A stretch of DNA of 64,000 nt, from positions 113,210,342 through 113,274,341 of the forward strand of contig CM056377.1 in the NCBI GenBank assembly GCA_029718625.1. The letters run 5' to 3'. The position numbers were made by a program, and so were the translations under genes. The notes beneath the pieces were generated by a model. The model had not been told where the DNA came from, made no database searches, and saw only the letters and a program-made list of their open reading frames with translations. Numbering within the stretch: the first letter of the stretch is position 1; each line of letters begins with the position of its first letter. Positions 48,740-63,049 of the stretch are shown piece after piece. This stretch comes from Synaphobranchus kaupii. Taxonomy: Eukaryota > Chordata > Actinopteri > Anguilliformes > Synaphobranchidae.

Positions 48740-50287
48740 GAATGGTACTGGATCTGAGAGACCTAAATATGTATCTAAAACGATACACTTTCCGGATGCT
48801 CCGGACATTTAATGATATACACGCCGTGTGATCAGGAGATTGGTTCGTGGCTGTGGATTTAAAGGATGCATACTTCCACATCCCTGACGGGGTGGAGCAT
48901 CATCGTACATACAATTTGCATTCCGAGGTCGGGCATACAAGTTCAATGCTCTCCCATTCGGTCTGTCTCTAGCCCCACGTGCGTTTACTCACTGCATGAA
49001 CGCAGTTCTATGAACACTCAGACTGAGGGGGGCTGAGAGTTATGCCATACCTAGACGATTGGCTGATATGTGCACAATCGTACGGTATGGCGCTCACACA
49101 CACGGCCGAGACGTTGGAACATGTTGCAAGGTTGGGCATCAACGTCAATTACGGCAAGAGCCAGCTGATTCCGATACGGTCAATCAAATACATCGGTCTG
49201 CTGCTCAGTTCAGAAAGCATCACTGACACTCCGTTGCATAATCACTATGCTCGACGCGGTATCTCAGTTCCGAGTGAATCAGTTCCTCGAAATGAGGACT
49301 TTTCAGAGATTTATGGGCCCAGTCTCGGCTGCCTCAGCAGTCGTGCCTCTCGGACTCCTGACAGCCAGGCCACTGCAACGCTGATTGAACACCAAGTCGC
49401 TGCACCCCAGGTGGGACCGTCATGCCAGAATCAGGGTAACGGGTCAATTTTGCTGGCTACTCTGCCCATGGCGACGAGTGAGCCGTCTGAAAGAAGGGGT
49501 CCGGATGGGGATTATACCTTCACAACGCGTGGTTGTTACGACGGACGCTTCACTGAGCGGTTGGGGGGCCGTCTGTCAGCATCTCCCAGCTCAGGGGTTA
49601 TGGTCCCGACAGCACCAGTCGGACAATATTAATGTGCTCAAACTCCAAGCAGTATTTCTAGCACTGAGACATTTCGTGCCCGTACTACGGGGCAAACATG
49701 TGATAGTGAGGTCGGACAACACCTCAGCAGTATATCACATAAATCATCAGGGCGGTTTATCGTTGGAAATGTCCCAGCGCCTGCTGACATGGGCACTTCC
49801 CAGACTTACATCCCTGCGTGCCATTCACCTACCAGGTATTTGGAACGGCACAGCAGATGTACTATCTCGCCAGGAGATTCGTCCCGGCAAATGGCGTCTC
49901 CACCCCGAGGTGGTGGAGGAGATATGGCGGCGCTTCAGTCGTGCTCAAACAACAGACCTGTTTGCCTCTCAAGAGTCTACTCATTGTCCCCAGTGGTTCT
50001 CCCTGAACGAGCATTCAAGTCCCCTGGGGATAGACGCATTAGTGCACGAGTGGCCGGACGGCCTGCTATACGCGTTTCCACCCGAGTCGCTTATCAATGT
50101 GACTCTGCACAGGGTCAGCACGAGTCACCACAAACTCCTGCTGGTAGCCCCCAGATGGCTAATAAAACCCTCGTTTCCCATAGTCCTCGGCCTTGTTTGC
50201 GATCCACCCTGGAAAATTCAATTTCGGGAGGATCTGCTGTCACTACAGAATGGCACTGTTTGGCACCCTCGACCAAACAGTCACTGA
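48740..50287 (+). pseudogene. DIRS reverse transcriptase and RNase H
   Basis: RT motif A is visible as WFVAVDLKDAYFHIP (about 48841-48885) and the active-site box as PYLDDWL (49045-49065). RNase H follows in a 300-codon open frame (49385-50287): TTDASLSGWGAV, VRSDNTSAV and NGTADVLSR carry three acidic residues. The segment LKLQAVFLAL has Lys where the family usually has the catalytic Glu. The RT part holds several stops and frameshifts. Confidence 0.9.
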
Positions 50288-50289
50288 GT

Positions 50290-50913
50290 CACTGGGTGTA
50301 GCCACTGAGGAGCCCGACCCTTCGATAACGGAGTGTGGCTCCCTTGTCCAACAGACGCTACTCAACTCCAAAGCCCCCTCTATGAGGAGGGCCTATGGAT
50401 ATATGTGACGGCTATTTAATGCATGGTGCGTAAGGGAAGGTGCGGACCCCGTACACTGTCTGATCCCTGTACTATTGGACTTTTTGCAGTCATTACTTGA
50501 TAATGGGAAAATATGCGGCTGCCATATCCAGCAGGCATGTCTGGGTACATAACAAGCCTGTAGGGAGACATTACTTTGTCAGCCGGTTCCTGAGTACAGG
50601 GCAACTTTTTGTCTGCTACAATGAGACTAAGGGGACAGCGCTCTCGGCTCAAAGCCTCTCCCAGTGGGTAGTGAAGGCAATAGCCACAGCCTATGAGGCT
50701 AGCGCTAAACCCTCGCCTATTGATATCCAGGGCCGATCCACCAGAAGTATGGTTACATCATGGGCAGCCCTGGAAGGCGTACCTCTTAAAGGAATTTGTG
50801 AAGCAGCGACGTGGGCGTCCCCCTGCACATTTACAATGTTTTTTCACGTCAATGTGGCGCCAGGCTCAATGGTCGGTGCAACCATCTTACCTACGGCCTT
50901 GGCATCCACGTAA
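50290..50913 (+). pseudogene. DIRS tyrosine recombinase remnant
   Basis: The N-terminal core-binding part reads SKAPSMRRAYGYM, stop, RLFNAWC near 50360-50430. The catalytic part is open at 50497-50913: QLFVCYNETKG, then GRSTRSMVTSWAALEGV and ATWASPCTFTMFFHVNVAP. Related recombinases usually have HSTR and a Tyr near RFYR; here these positions read RSTR and MFFH, so the box-II His and the nucleophile appear lost. Confidence 0.82.
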
Positions 50914-50948
50914 GGATGATGGTCCCTCCTGACACTTTTGGTATAAGT

Positions 50949-51252
50949 CATCCATATTGACGACCCTAATGGTCTTAGGAACGAAATAGAACGAACGGTT
51001 ACGGCTGTAACCATGTTCTATGAGGCAACACATGGTCACTCGGGACCTTTTTAAGGGCGAGAAAATAGTTCCGAGGACGTCCGCAGTGATGCTCCCCCTT
51101 TTATGGGAGGAATTACGTCACAAGGCGAAGGTCATGTACCATGACAAATCCTGGTATAAAAGTCTTGATGCATCTGGCCCCAGAAGGCCATTCATATTGA
51201 CGACGCTAATGGAACTCATAGAACATGGTTACAGCCATAACCGTTCGTTAAC
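50949..51252 (+). repeat. DIRS internal complementary region and right terminus
   Basis: 50949-50992 is a perfect 44-base complement of the left end (45564-45607). From about 51010 the right terminal repeat is a diverged inverted copy of the left repeat, including CTTTTATGGGAGGAATTACG and the GGTATAAAAGTCTTGATGC segment, ending ACAGCCATAACCGTTCGTT. Confidence 0.88.
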
Positions 51253-54035
51253 TGTTGTAGCCTACTAATGTGCGCTTTGGGTGCATGGTTGTAAGGGGGT
51301 GTTGTGTTAGGTTAGGCAACGGGTTTTATTAGGCCATGTCTCTGCTTATGAGCTAAATTAGCAGGAGGCACTGGTGCTTCTTGAATAAGTGCCATTACAT
51401 GTGATGATGTGAAGATAAAACAGGTTGGCTATGTTCATATTTACCAGAGAGGCAGCTAGGCTATCACAAAAGAAAAAAAAAAACTGCAAACCATGGAAGC
51501 TGGTTAGATGTATGTAGTTAGTAGATTTTTACTCAATCCCTGTGCTCTGATACAGTATTTTATTAATTATTATTAATGCAATTATTATCATAAGCTATTT
51601 ATCCCATAAATATTTTTTAAGGCCGTTGTACACTTGACATGAATTCTTATTTATTCCTGATATAGACCTATTTTAGTCCTCTTTGGTAGTATATGTGGTG
51701 AGGGTGGGCTTTGCCACAGACAATATAGAAGATGTATACCCATAGCTAGGATTCCAAAGAAACCACCCAGAATGAACAGGCTGTATAGCAACATGACAAC
51801 GTAACACCAGCACTCTGTCAACAAAGAGTTAAGGATCACTGGTGGCTAATACCAGGTTTTATTTTCCTCCAGAGAATAACTGGTAGTGCTGTAAAACTGG
51901 ATGGGGACATTTAGAATGTCCACATGTGCATTTAAACATGCAACTCACAGATGGATACCCAGTTCAGTAGGCAAGCTCGAAATGAGCAGCATCCTATTCT
52001 CCATTGATTGCTAGCTGTGTATTCTAGCATGCTATGAGCTAGCTGTAAACATGTATTTATTTTGTTACAGTATTTATAGTTATGTTGTTATTCCAACATA
52101 TGTATGATATTAAGGTCCCCCACCTTTTGCAAATGAAAGAAATAGAGGAAAATACTTGGTTTCCGCTAATGTTTCTTGGTTCAGTTAGCCTTCCTCAGAG
52201 CATTAGGCTGATAGCTATGGTTTTTTATCAAGCAATTTTAGCAAATGACAGAAAATAATAATGCTTTAGCATTACAATTTTCACAAATGTTTTAGAATGA
52301 ATGGCTATTGCGCTACTTCTTCTCCTTAACAAGAAAACATAATGTGACATTAGAAACATTGTTTCTCCAAAACATTTATGAAAGCCATTCAAGTGTGGGA
52401 ACAACAATACACACTTATTTTGACTGCACTCTTTCATAAATGACACTGTTGAAATTGCAAGTGACACATGACCCGAGTGGAAGCTGATTTTTAATGACTT
52501 CTTTCTCTGTAAAGATGTCCTTGCATCTCTTCTCAGGCTTGTCCTGTCATGTTCATTTTCAGGCTTAAGGACAAAAGTGGTACAACAACAGATTTGTGGT
52601 AGATGAAAAAATCCCTATATTTTTCCAGTGGTAGACCGTAAACAGCTGGGTTCCAGACTACATTCAAACTTTTTTAAAGATATTGCCTGTATGCGTTATC
52701 CCTAATTTACTCTATATAAAGTAAAAATTGAACTCATTTTATTCATCACACATATGATCAATTCCATTGGAATACTAGGCTGTAAGATACAGACAGCAGT
52801 AGAGTGAAGACCATATTTCTAGGAGCTACTTTGTTTTTCTAGCTGTCAGAATAAATAGCCATGACATTCTCAATATTGCCAGTCTTTTCGCATGATTGAA
52901 ATACGGCCTCCCCTCAGGGCAACATCAGCCTCAGGTTTTATGATACCAGGCATTGATGCCCTCCTGACTTGACATTTGATGTGTTCTGTTGTTACATGTC
53001 CTTCTCTAAGACATGGGTCACTCACCGCTTTGGGAAACCTAATGTCAGCTTCTGCATCACTGGTCAGTCACCATCAACTGTGCAATGTTTGTCAAATGAA
53101 GTGCAAAGTGCATGTTAGGTTGCTGTGATGAAGACTTCTATGAACTGCAAATCTCCTGTATGACTCTTTTGTGCATAAGGTTGGTGCATCGTGCATACAC
53201 CACAAGGATAACCTTGAAATCTTTTTTTGTTTGTTTGTTTTTGCTTTTCTTAACAGCTTCTTGCATTTTACGGGCTGACTGTCTTATACAATCTCCACTG
53301 ATGCAAAATAATGCATTGCTAAATAATGCCGTTGCATTGTCATAACATTTACTTTCACCCGAAACATTGGGTTCCAAATGTTTGCTAATTGGAATTATAA
53401 TACAATTTCTGGTTTGGTAATGCCCATGCATTGCTCACATCTTTTTTACACTATTCAAGTATGACAACAGGTGAAACATTTCTGATTGGCCAATGGCCAG
53501 GCACTTTCAGAAGATATCAAACCTAGCACAGGGAAGCACAAATATTCCATTAAATTGAATCACAAATTTTCTCCCAGATTTGTATTTAGAATGCATTTAA
53601 TTTATGTTTGTGATTGTGTACCCATAAACTGTAAAATCCTCTGTAAAATGATTAGTGGCTCATACTTATTTTCACTGAAATTTGAAAACTCAGACAGGCT
53701 TTTGCAGAATACTTGATACAAGACCAACATGAGTGTTTACAAATCAAATCATTCTCAAGAAGGTGTGAATGTTAAACAGTTTCATGTGCATAGAAATAAA
53801 TGAAAAAAATGAAAAATATACACATAGTTTAATGCTTATAAGTTTATTTGTTGGCTGTTGGCATTTCTATTTGCACATTATATTATGTGATATAACATAG
53901 TACCCATCATAAACGGAGACTCCCATCTCAAGAAATGAAGTAGAAAATGTAAACTAAAAAGTCTGTCTCCTAGGCGAGGGCATGAAGAAGAAGCAGCCAG
54001 AGTTCCTTCCGTGCCACCCTGGTACTGAAAGACCT
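51253..54035. other. Intergenic DNA, nothing recognised
   Basis: No exon, terminal repeat or array was recognised. Frames at 53112-53431 overlap on both strands and have no domain features. Confidence 0.45.
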
Positions 54036-54505
54036 CAGCCCCTGACACACAGCCCCTGACACACAGCCCCTGACACACAGCCCCTGACACACAGCCCCTG
54101 CCACACAGCCCCTGCCACACAGCCCCTGACACACAGCCCCTGACGCACAGCCCCTGCCGCACAGCCCCTGACACACAGCCCCTGACACACAGCCCCTGAC
54201 ACACAGCCCCTGACGCACAGCCCCTGACGCACAGCCCCTGACACACAGCCCCTGACACACAGCCCCTGACGCACAGCCCCTGACACACAGCCCCTGACAC
54301 ACAGCCCCTGCCACACAGCCCCTGCCACACAGCCCATGACGCACAGCCCCTGACGCACAGCCCCTGACGCACACACAGCCCCTGACACACAGCCCCTGAC
54401 ACACAGCCCCTGACGCACAGCCCCTGACACAGCCCCTGACACACAGCCCCTGACACACAGCCCCTGACACACAGCCCCTGACACACAGCCCCTGACACAC
54501 AGCCC
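54036..54505. repeat. 14-bp minisatellite, about 33 copies
   Basis: The unit CAGCCCCTGACACA varies at ACACA/ACGCA/CCACA and CCGCA. Most units are 14 bp, with a few shorter or longer. Three long minus-strand frames (206, 199 and 149 codons, Cys-Gly-Val rich) run through because the unit has no stop in any minus frame; they are not genes. Confidence 0.96.
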
Positions 54506-57130
54506 AGGCCGTCAACCAGAGCTTACAGAACCAATGCTGCCTTTCACAATAATTTGCTACCTTCAACAATCAACTGACCAGTTGGAATTATCATTGTGGA
54601 ATTGAGTACTCATTCACTTCATTGAAATTTAAGACTCGATGCTTTTTAAAAAAAAACTAATACTTACAAGTCCACATCCAAAAAACAATATAAGTCATGA
54701 TTTACTCTCTCCCAAAAATGGAAATGGTGTTAGCATTCAAGCTGCTATCCATGTTCATGAATGTTTATTTAGTACTTATGAAGGTCATATGTAGTGCATG
54801 CACGAACTTTATGTGACCCTTCTGAAGGACCCTTCATGAGAATCCATGATCATTTGCTATAGTATGGGAAGGTGTTAGCACCTGTCACTTTGCTCTTTTA
54901 CACCACTGTCTCTGCTCCCCTTTACCTGCCATTGCCTTCAAGAGCAAGACATTAACTGATCCCATAAATGTCTCCTATCAGGCCATCATTGAATACACTT
55001 GTCATGGATGACTGTCATACAACTTCAGGTACTGTGAGGGAAAATATTAAATGCGATTTTGACAATAACATGTTCCCTGACAATCTGCTTAATGAGTGCC
55101 ATGGGTTATTACTTGTGGATAAGTGAAATAAATGAATATTAAGCTACTTTTATCAATATTTGTTTTCAAACTAATTATTGGTGTTTGTTCTCAAGCATAC
55201 ACTTTCTCCACAGAATTGCATGAGTTTGAACTTTTTCAGTTGGGTAATAAATAATTGATGTTTCAAGAGTACTTGAGTAACATATAAACATGTTTTATTT
55301 TCCTATATTACAAACAATATTACAGTTTTGAGAGTTGTGAATTGACAGTATTGATCAAGATGGCGCACAGTTGTATCCTGGTAACAGGGCAGTTTTAGCA
55401 AATACAGTGAAAAGAATGATGTGGGCTTCAGACATGTGATCAAAGAAAGTTTTGATGTGAGCTGTCATTCATCCAAAATCGGAGAAAATGATTTGACTGT
55501 GAAGTCTTACAGTCGAGAAATTGAAATTAATCTGATGAAATGGCTGAGGCAAAAGCAATGTAGGACTGAACAAATGAAAGTGAACATAAGCATAAAATGG
55601 TTATAAATGAATTTGCAGGCAAGTAATTAATTGAGACTTAAGAAATATTGCCTCAGTGCAGCTACATAGGACGCAGTTGGTGCAGATGATATTTAATCAC
55701 AGAACTATATTCTATGTAGCACAGATATTTTAATGTTTCTCTATTAAGGTCAAAGCCAATATATACTACATTGTCAATATAAGTATACTCACAGGCTGTT
55801 TCTGTTTCTGCTTTTTCAATTTGAGACCAGTAGTAAAATAGACTATCTTCAAGGTAACTTATCTTGATGAATTCCTCTAGAACACTGATCTTCATTCCTG
55901 GTCCTGGAGAGCCATATGCTGGGCTGTTTCTGAATCAACACCCTTCTATACTATTATTAAAAATTAAAACATACTGACTTACCAAAGCCAGGAATCAGAC
56001 ACACTACCATCATCTAACCCCCCCTCCCTGAACCAAGTACCCAAGTGAAGTGCCTTATACCTGCCCAATTGTTTAATATCGGGACTATTGTGTTTGTATT
56101 ATGTCTTATGTATTTTGTATTACATCTCTTGTGAAGATAAAGTTAAATCAAATGTATAATGTGAACTTCTGACATAATCTCACCAATTAGCTAAATGGGA
56201 GAAAGAGAATGACAGTTAATTAGAAGGGTTATGTGAAGGTTCAACAATCTTGATAGGTAGTCTTTCCTATTCATTTACCCTGAAGATCCATGGTACAGGC
56301 CTTTTTCCCCTAAGTTCTCGGAGCAGAAAGTATTCTCAAATATTGATGAGGGCAGTGAAAAGGTGGATTGGTGAATGTCAAAAGAAATTACTATTTTTGA
56401 TGATGGTACGTTTCATGATGCGGTGCTTCAATTCACAGCAGAAGAAACACCCTAACACGAGTGCTGAGTACAGCTAAATCCACGACTGTAATAAATATCA
56501 AATAGGCAGTGTTCTCACCCAGTTATTCATTTTAAGAGCGCGTACTTCTGCTTACCCAAAATAGTATTCAATTTAATGCAGGTGGATGGAAACAGAAGCA
56601 CTTTCATGGTATAACACGTTCCATCCACTGGGTGGAGCAAATGCTTCTCCATTTATCTCTTGCAAATTCACTATATGTAATTAGAGACATGAACATGGAT
56701 ATTCCAAATGAAGGTATAGGTTTTTTTATGTCATCGAATACCCGTTCAGACCTGTTAAATTGAGGATTTGGCCTCTATTGTATTACAGTCTTATAAATGA
56801 ACAGCTAAATAAATAATAATAATAAATCGTACCTATTAAACATACAGTGGGAATCAGACAGAAAACTTCTAATTTAATTATCGGATCGATCTTGCATAAC
56901 ACTGCACAAATATGATGTATTATAGGCTATATTTTCAGCACTTCGAGCGTGTGAAAATCTTCATCATTACCAAGGGCCTCTTGAAACATAAGTTCGGTTT
57001 CACATGCGTATGCAAATAGACTCATTATTCCAGGTTGGTACGCTTTTTCGTGGTCTGGAGAGCCCTTCTTCCATGTAAAATAACTGTAGTTTAATTTAAA
57101 GGATGGGCGGGAGAGGCACGAGGGACGATT
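54506..57130. other. Upstream intergenic DNA of cbln2
   Basis: No coding exon is recognised. A fragment at about 55890-55950 (CCTGGTCCTGGAGAGCC) resembles the end of the CAGGGGT-type hAT MITEs. The last ~600 bp before 57130 is less repetitive and may hold promoter-proximal elements (GGGCGGG near 57103). Confidence 0.4.
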
Positions 57131-57241
57131 TCTTTTCTCCACCACCAATGTACTCCCGCTTCAGATAGCTTACTGTCACGGCTGCTTCTTGCAGAGAGAA
57201 ACGGTGAGGCATAACCCGCGCCCGTAACATGGATTTTACAG
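57131..57241 (+). other. cbln2: Probable cbln2 5' UTR exon with uORF
   Basis: A donor ACAG|GTAAAC at 57241/57242 and an acceptor TTTTCAG|GG at 57896/57897 bracket a 655-bp intron. An ATG at 57229 would continue across the splice for seven more codons and stop, an 11-codon upstream ORF. The transcription start is not known, so the left limit is a guess. Confidence 0.4.
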
Positions 57242-57919
57242 GTAAACGTTCATCGGGTATATTATTTTAATTAATGGTCGAAGAAAACACATTATTAGAA
57301 GGAAGTGTGAGTGTTGCACGAGTGTCCTTTTAGTAGTATAGAAGACACACTTGTGATGTAAGCCTTAATGATTTATATTAGGCTATACTAAAACCACAAA
57401 GACTACAAAGATTTTAAAAACCATACCAACGAAAAGACTGGTTTTGCAATATATACTACTGTAGTTGCATTGTCTTAGAACTAGTCTTCAATGTGTAGCC
57501 TATGTATAAATAATAAATTGCAAAGTCGTTCTCTCTATATATTTTCTCTCTCCCTCTAGCACACACACGCGCGCGCGCTCACGCACACGAAAACATTTGT
57601 GTTTTAACGTAGAAATCAAATTTACTTTAGCCAACTTTCAGAAAGTTGCACTAAAGTCTTATTGGAATCTGTAATCGACATGCAATTACTACTAGTTAGA
57701 CCGCTAGCTAGGTAGCTCGGATTGATTGACAAGCACAGTGTATCGGCTGTTACATAGTTTTACAGTCTTATCTGCTATTGCAAAGTGTATCGTCTTACAA
57801 TTGTCATCGAAACGTAATCAATTTTCATAATTAATTAATAGAAATTATATTTAAAATGGGGTGTGCGAAATAATGTTTTTTCTCCTCAATTTTCAGGGAA
57901 TGACTCGCGAACAATCTGA

Positions 57920-60493
<2,574 letters not shown>

Positions 60494-61330
60494 TTTCTTT
60501 GCAAGTATTTGTTGAAAGTACTCTTCCGTGGTTGAAGAAAACGAAAATATGCCGTTGGTTTGAACCAAACTGTCAGAGAAGCCGACAGACTTAACGCCAT
60601 CAAAATATTAACGTCAACTAACGACGTTTCCTTGGAGTTCGCACTTCCAATTCATCGATTACCATAATATCTAGGATAAACGAATTAAACAGCCCGTGCA
60701 GTCTACAAAGTGAAGTTCGATATTCCGTCTTGGATTTTATGTTTGGGAGACCATTAACTTTTGTCAACAGACTACTCGGTGTATTTGGACTACTGAATAA
60801 ATACGAAGATGTCCATGCCGAAGACATAAAGCCCTGAACTACGTGTCTTTATCAATGCTTTATTTTGTGTTTGTATAGCAAGAAAAATGGCTTTAGTCAA
60901 GTAAAGTTTGTGGAATTTTGGACGTTCTTGTGTCAAGAAGTGCTTTATCGCCAAAAGCATTTTTACACGAATGGACGATATTTTGTTTTGTGCTGTTCCT
61001 GGTGTTTCTTTTGGACGCTGAACATACTGAAAAGATGTCACTTATAAGCCGCCTAATATTTAAAAAAATTGGTACACAAGAGAGTCATATTCCCGCAAAA
61101 GGAGGAATCCTTTGAAGAACTATTTTACTAAACGTTTTAGTATAATTTATAAAATACATACAGTATTCACTTTATCGTCTGTCCTACAGTACATTCCGGA
61201 TCTGCGTAGCTTTGACCGATTTGTTCAGTGACCTTGCTCACAATTGTATGTTGTGAAAGAACTACAGAAAAAAAATCCCCATATAATATTCCACCGAAAT
61301 AATAAAATATTGTATTGTTATGCCTATTTA
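60494..61330 (+). other. cbln2: Probable cbln2 3' UTR
   Basis: Starts after the TAA. Candidate poly(A) signals AATAAA lie at 60796-60801 and 61301-61306; the second is followed by a T-rich stretch. Frames inside have no domain character. Confidence 0.5.
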
Positions 61331-62014
61331 CTTATTTTATTTTCCCAGCTTTCATTATACCAATTATACAGTATTCATTAAGATTTTACAAAGATGAGGA
61401 AACATCTGTCTTATCATTTGTAGCACACGAAAAAAAACTCCAACAACCAAGAATGACATAACTACATTTGCTCAATGCAAAAAGCTACACATTTTATTTA
61501 GTATACGAAATTAATACCTTGATTGCCTTGAAGGCTGACTGCCCCATACTGCCCACAGCAACAAGTTGCTGTTTGCAGTCACTGTCCATGGTGCTGAAAA
61601 TTGCGGAGCGCAGGTCCGCAGCAAATAATCTTATAGGAATTTCAGCAGTGTCCAAGAGGTCACTAATTAACTCAACTTAGTTTGAAGTACATCTGATTGT
61701 ATTGCATATTTTGCATTTAACTAGTAATAATACATGAATATAATGAGGACCCGCACACACGCACACACACACGCACACGCACACACACACACATTCAAAA
61801 GCAAAACAGGGTATCATCCTTTAATATTCATCAGTTTCCCCCTGGAGTGTAGGAATGGAACAAATTAATGCTTACATGGTTGACAAAAAGTAACACTTGA
61901 CATATGTACAGTCTATGTGCTCGCAATATAATAAAAGATATTATGCTATAGCAATAACTTGACAATAACAAAAATACTAGTTAAAAATAATCTGGCTTCA
62001 GCTCCCATCAATAC

Positions 62015-62045
<31 letters not shown>

Positions 62046-62586
62046 CATTAGGTAGCCAGCTAGATATTAGCCTAAACAGTTTGATGACACAGAAATTAGC
62101 TAAGAAAAACAAAATCTCATAACCATGCAAGTTATATGTTTTTACATATTACTAATATAAGGCATGGAAAAAACTATTATCTATACCCAGCCAAAATGTT
62201 GGTGTAAATCTAATACTGTTGGCGTACATTTAACACCCTAAGGTATTTATATGAGGCCACAGTCTCAAATGTACACCAAGATTTTTGCTGTGGATAATTT
62301 GATTTTAGCTGCTTCACCAACTAAATGGGCAGTGAATAACTGCCTACATTCACAAGGACACCATAAAAAAGCTTTCAAATATTGTATTTATTAAGTACAT
62401 ATATCTGACACAGTGGGAGAGTCATATTCCGGGAGCTTAAATGTTGAAACAGTTATAATTCCCTCAATGTAGGGCTCTGAGCTGACTTGTGTGCCTATTG
62501 CCATGAGGCTTGCACACTGCTGAAATGAATTACATTTAAATTACAGTACAACAGGACAGAAAACAGCATGTACATATATACACATA
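61331..62586. other. Intergenic DNA downstream of cbln2
   Basis: Contains a CA-rich microsatellite at about 61753-61793 and a short (GA)n at about 62012-62039. No exon is recognised. Confidence 0.5.
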
Positions 62587-62751
62587 CAATGCTATGCAAA
62601 AGTATGGGCTCCCCTGGTCAAACAGCATGTTTTGTTCAATCTCTAAGTGAACAGAAATGAACACAACCTCTGCACGGCAAATATGTAGCGTGACATATTT
62701 GAAGCACAATTACTTTTTGTTTTATTGAATTTGACAAAAATAAAACAGTAA

Positions 62752-62899
62752 GGGCCTGATTTACTAAGACCTTTAGTGTGTGAAAAAACCTTTTAGCACA
62801 TGCAAAACTAATAACACAACCGATGATTGGTGCAAAACAAATACCATGACCAATCATTGGTTTTGCACATGCTAAAGGTCTTAGTAAATCAAACCCCAA
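62752..62899. mobile_element. Small palindromic MITE nested in Tc1
   Basis: GGGCCTGATTTACTAAGACC and, at the right, the complement of GGGGTTTGATTTACTAAGAC form arms of about 50-60 bp around a short centre. About 148 bp in all. Target duplication not clear. Confidence 0.75.
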
Positions 62900-63049
62900 A
62901 TTCTGCATACGAAACCCTTTCAGTTGATCTATTAGTATCCAAATTTATAGGGTCTTAAAACATCGACTTGTTAGGCCTTAAATTAATCCAGATGAAGACA
63001 ATTTGATAGCTTCAAAAATACTTTGATCATTCTAAACTCTTAGGGAGTT

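Larger units (their letters stand above)
45564..51252 (+). mobile_element. Degenerate DIRS-type retrotransposon
   Basis: DIRS elements replicate by reverse transcription and integrate with a tyrosine recombinase rather than an integrase. The left terminal region (45564 on) is inverted relative to the right terminus (about 51010-51252). Its first 44 bases are a perfect complement of 50949-50992, the internal complementary region typical of DIRS. Order inside: leader array (46589-47590), gag-like frames (47719-48673), reverse transcriptase, RNase H, tyrosine recombinase. Frames are broken and key residues changed. A LINE fragment is nested in the left end. Confidence 0.92.

Noticed and set aside
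53878..54569. Long Cys/Gly/Val-rich minus-strand ORFs as a secreted protein
   Set aside because: They are produced by the 14-bp minisatellite, appear in all three frames and lack splice or promoter support.
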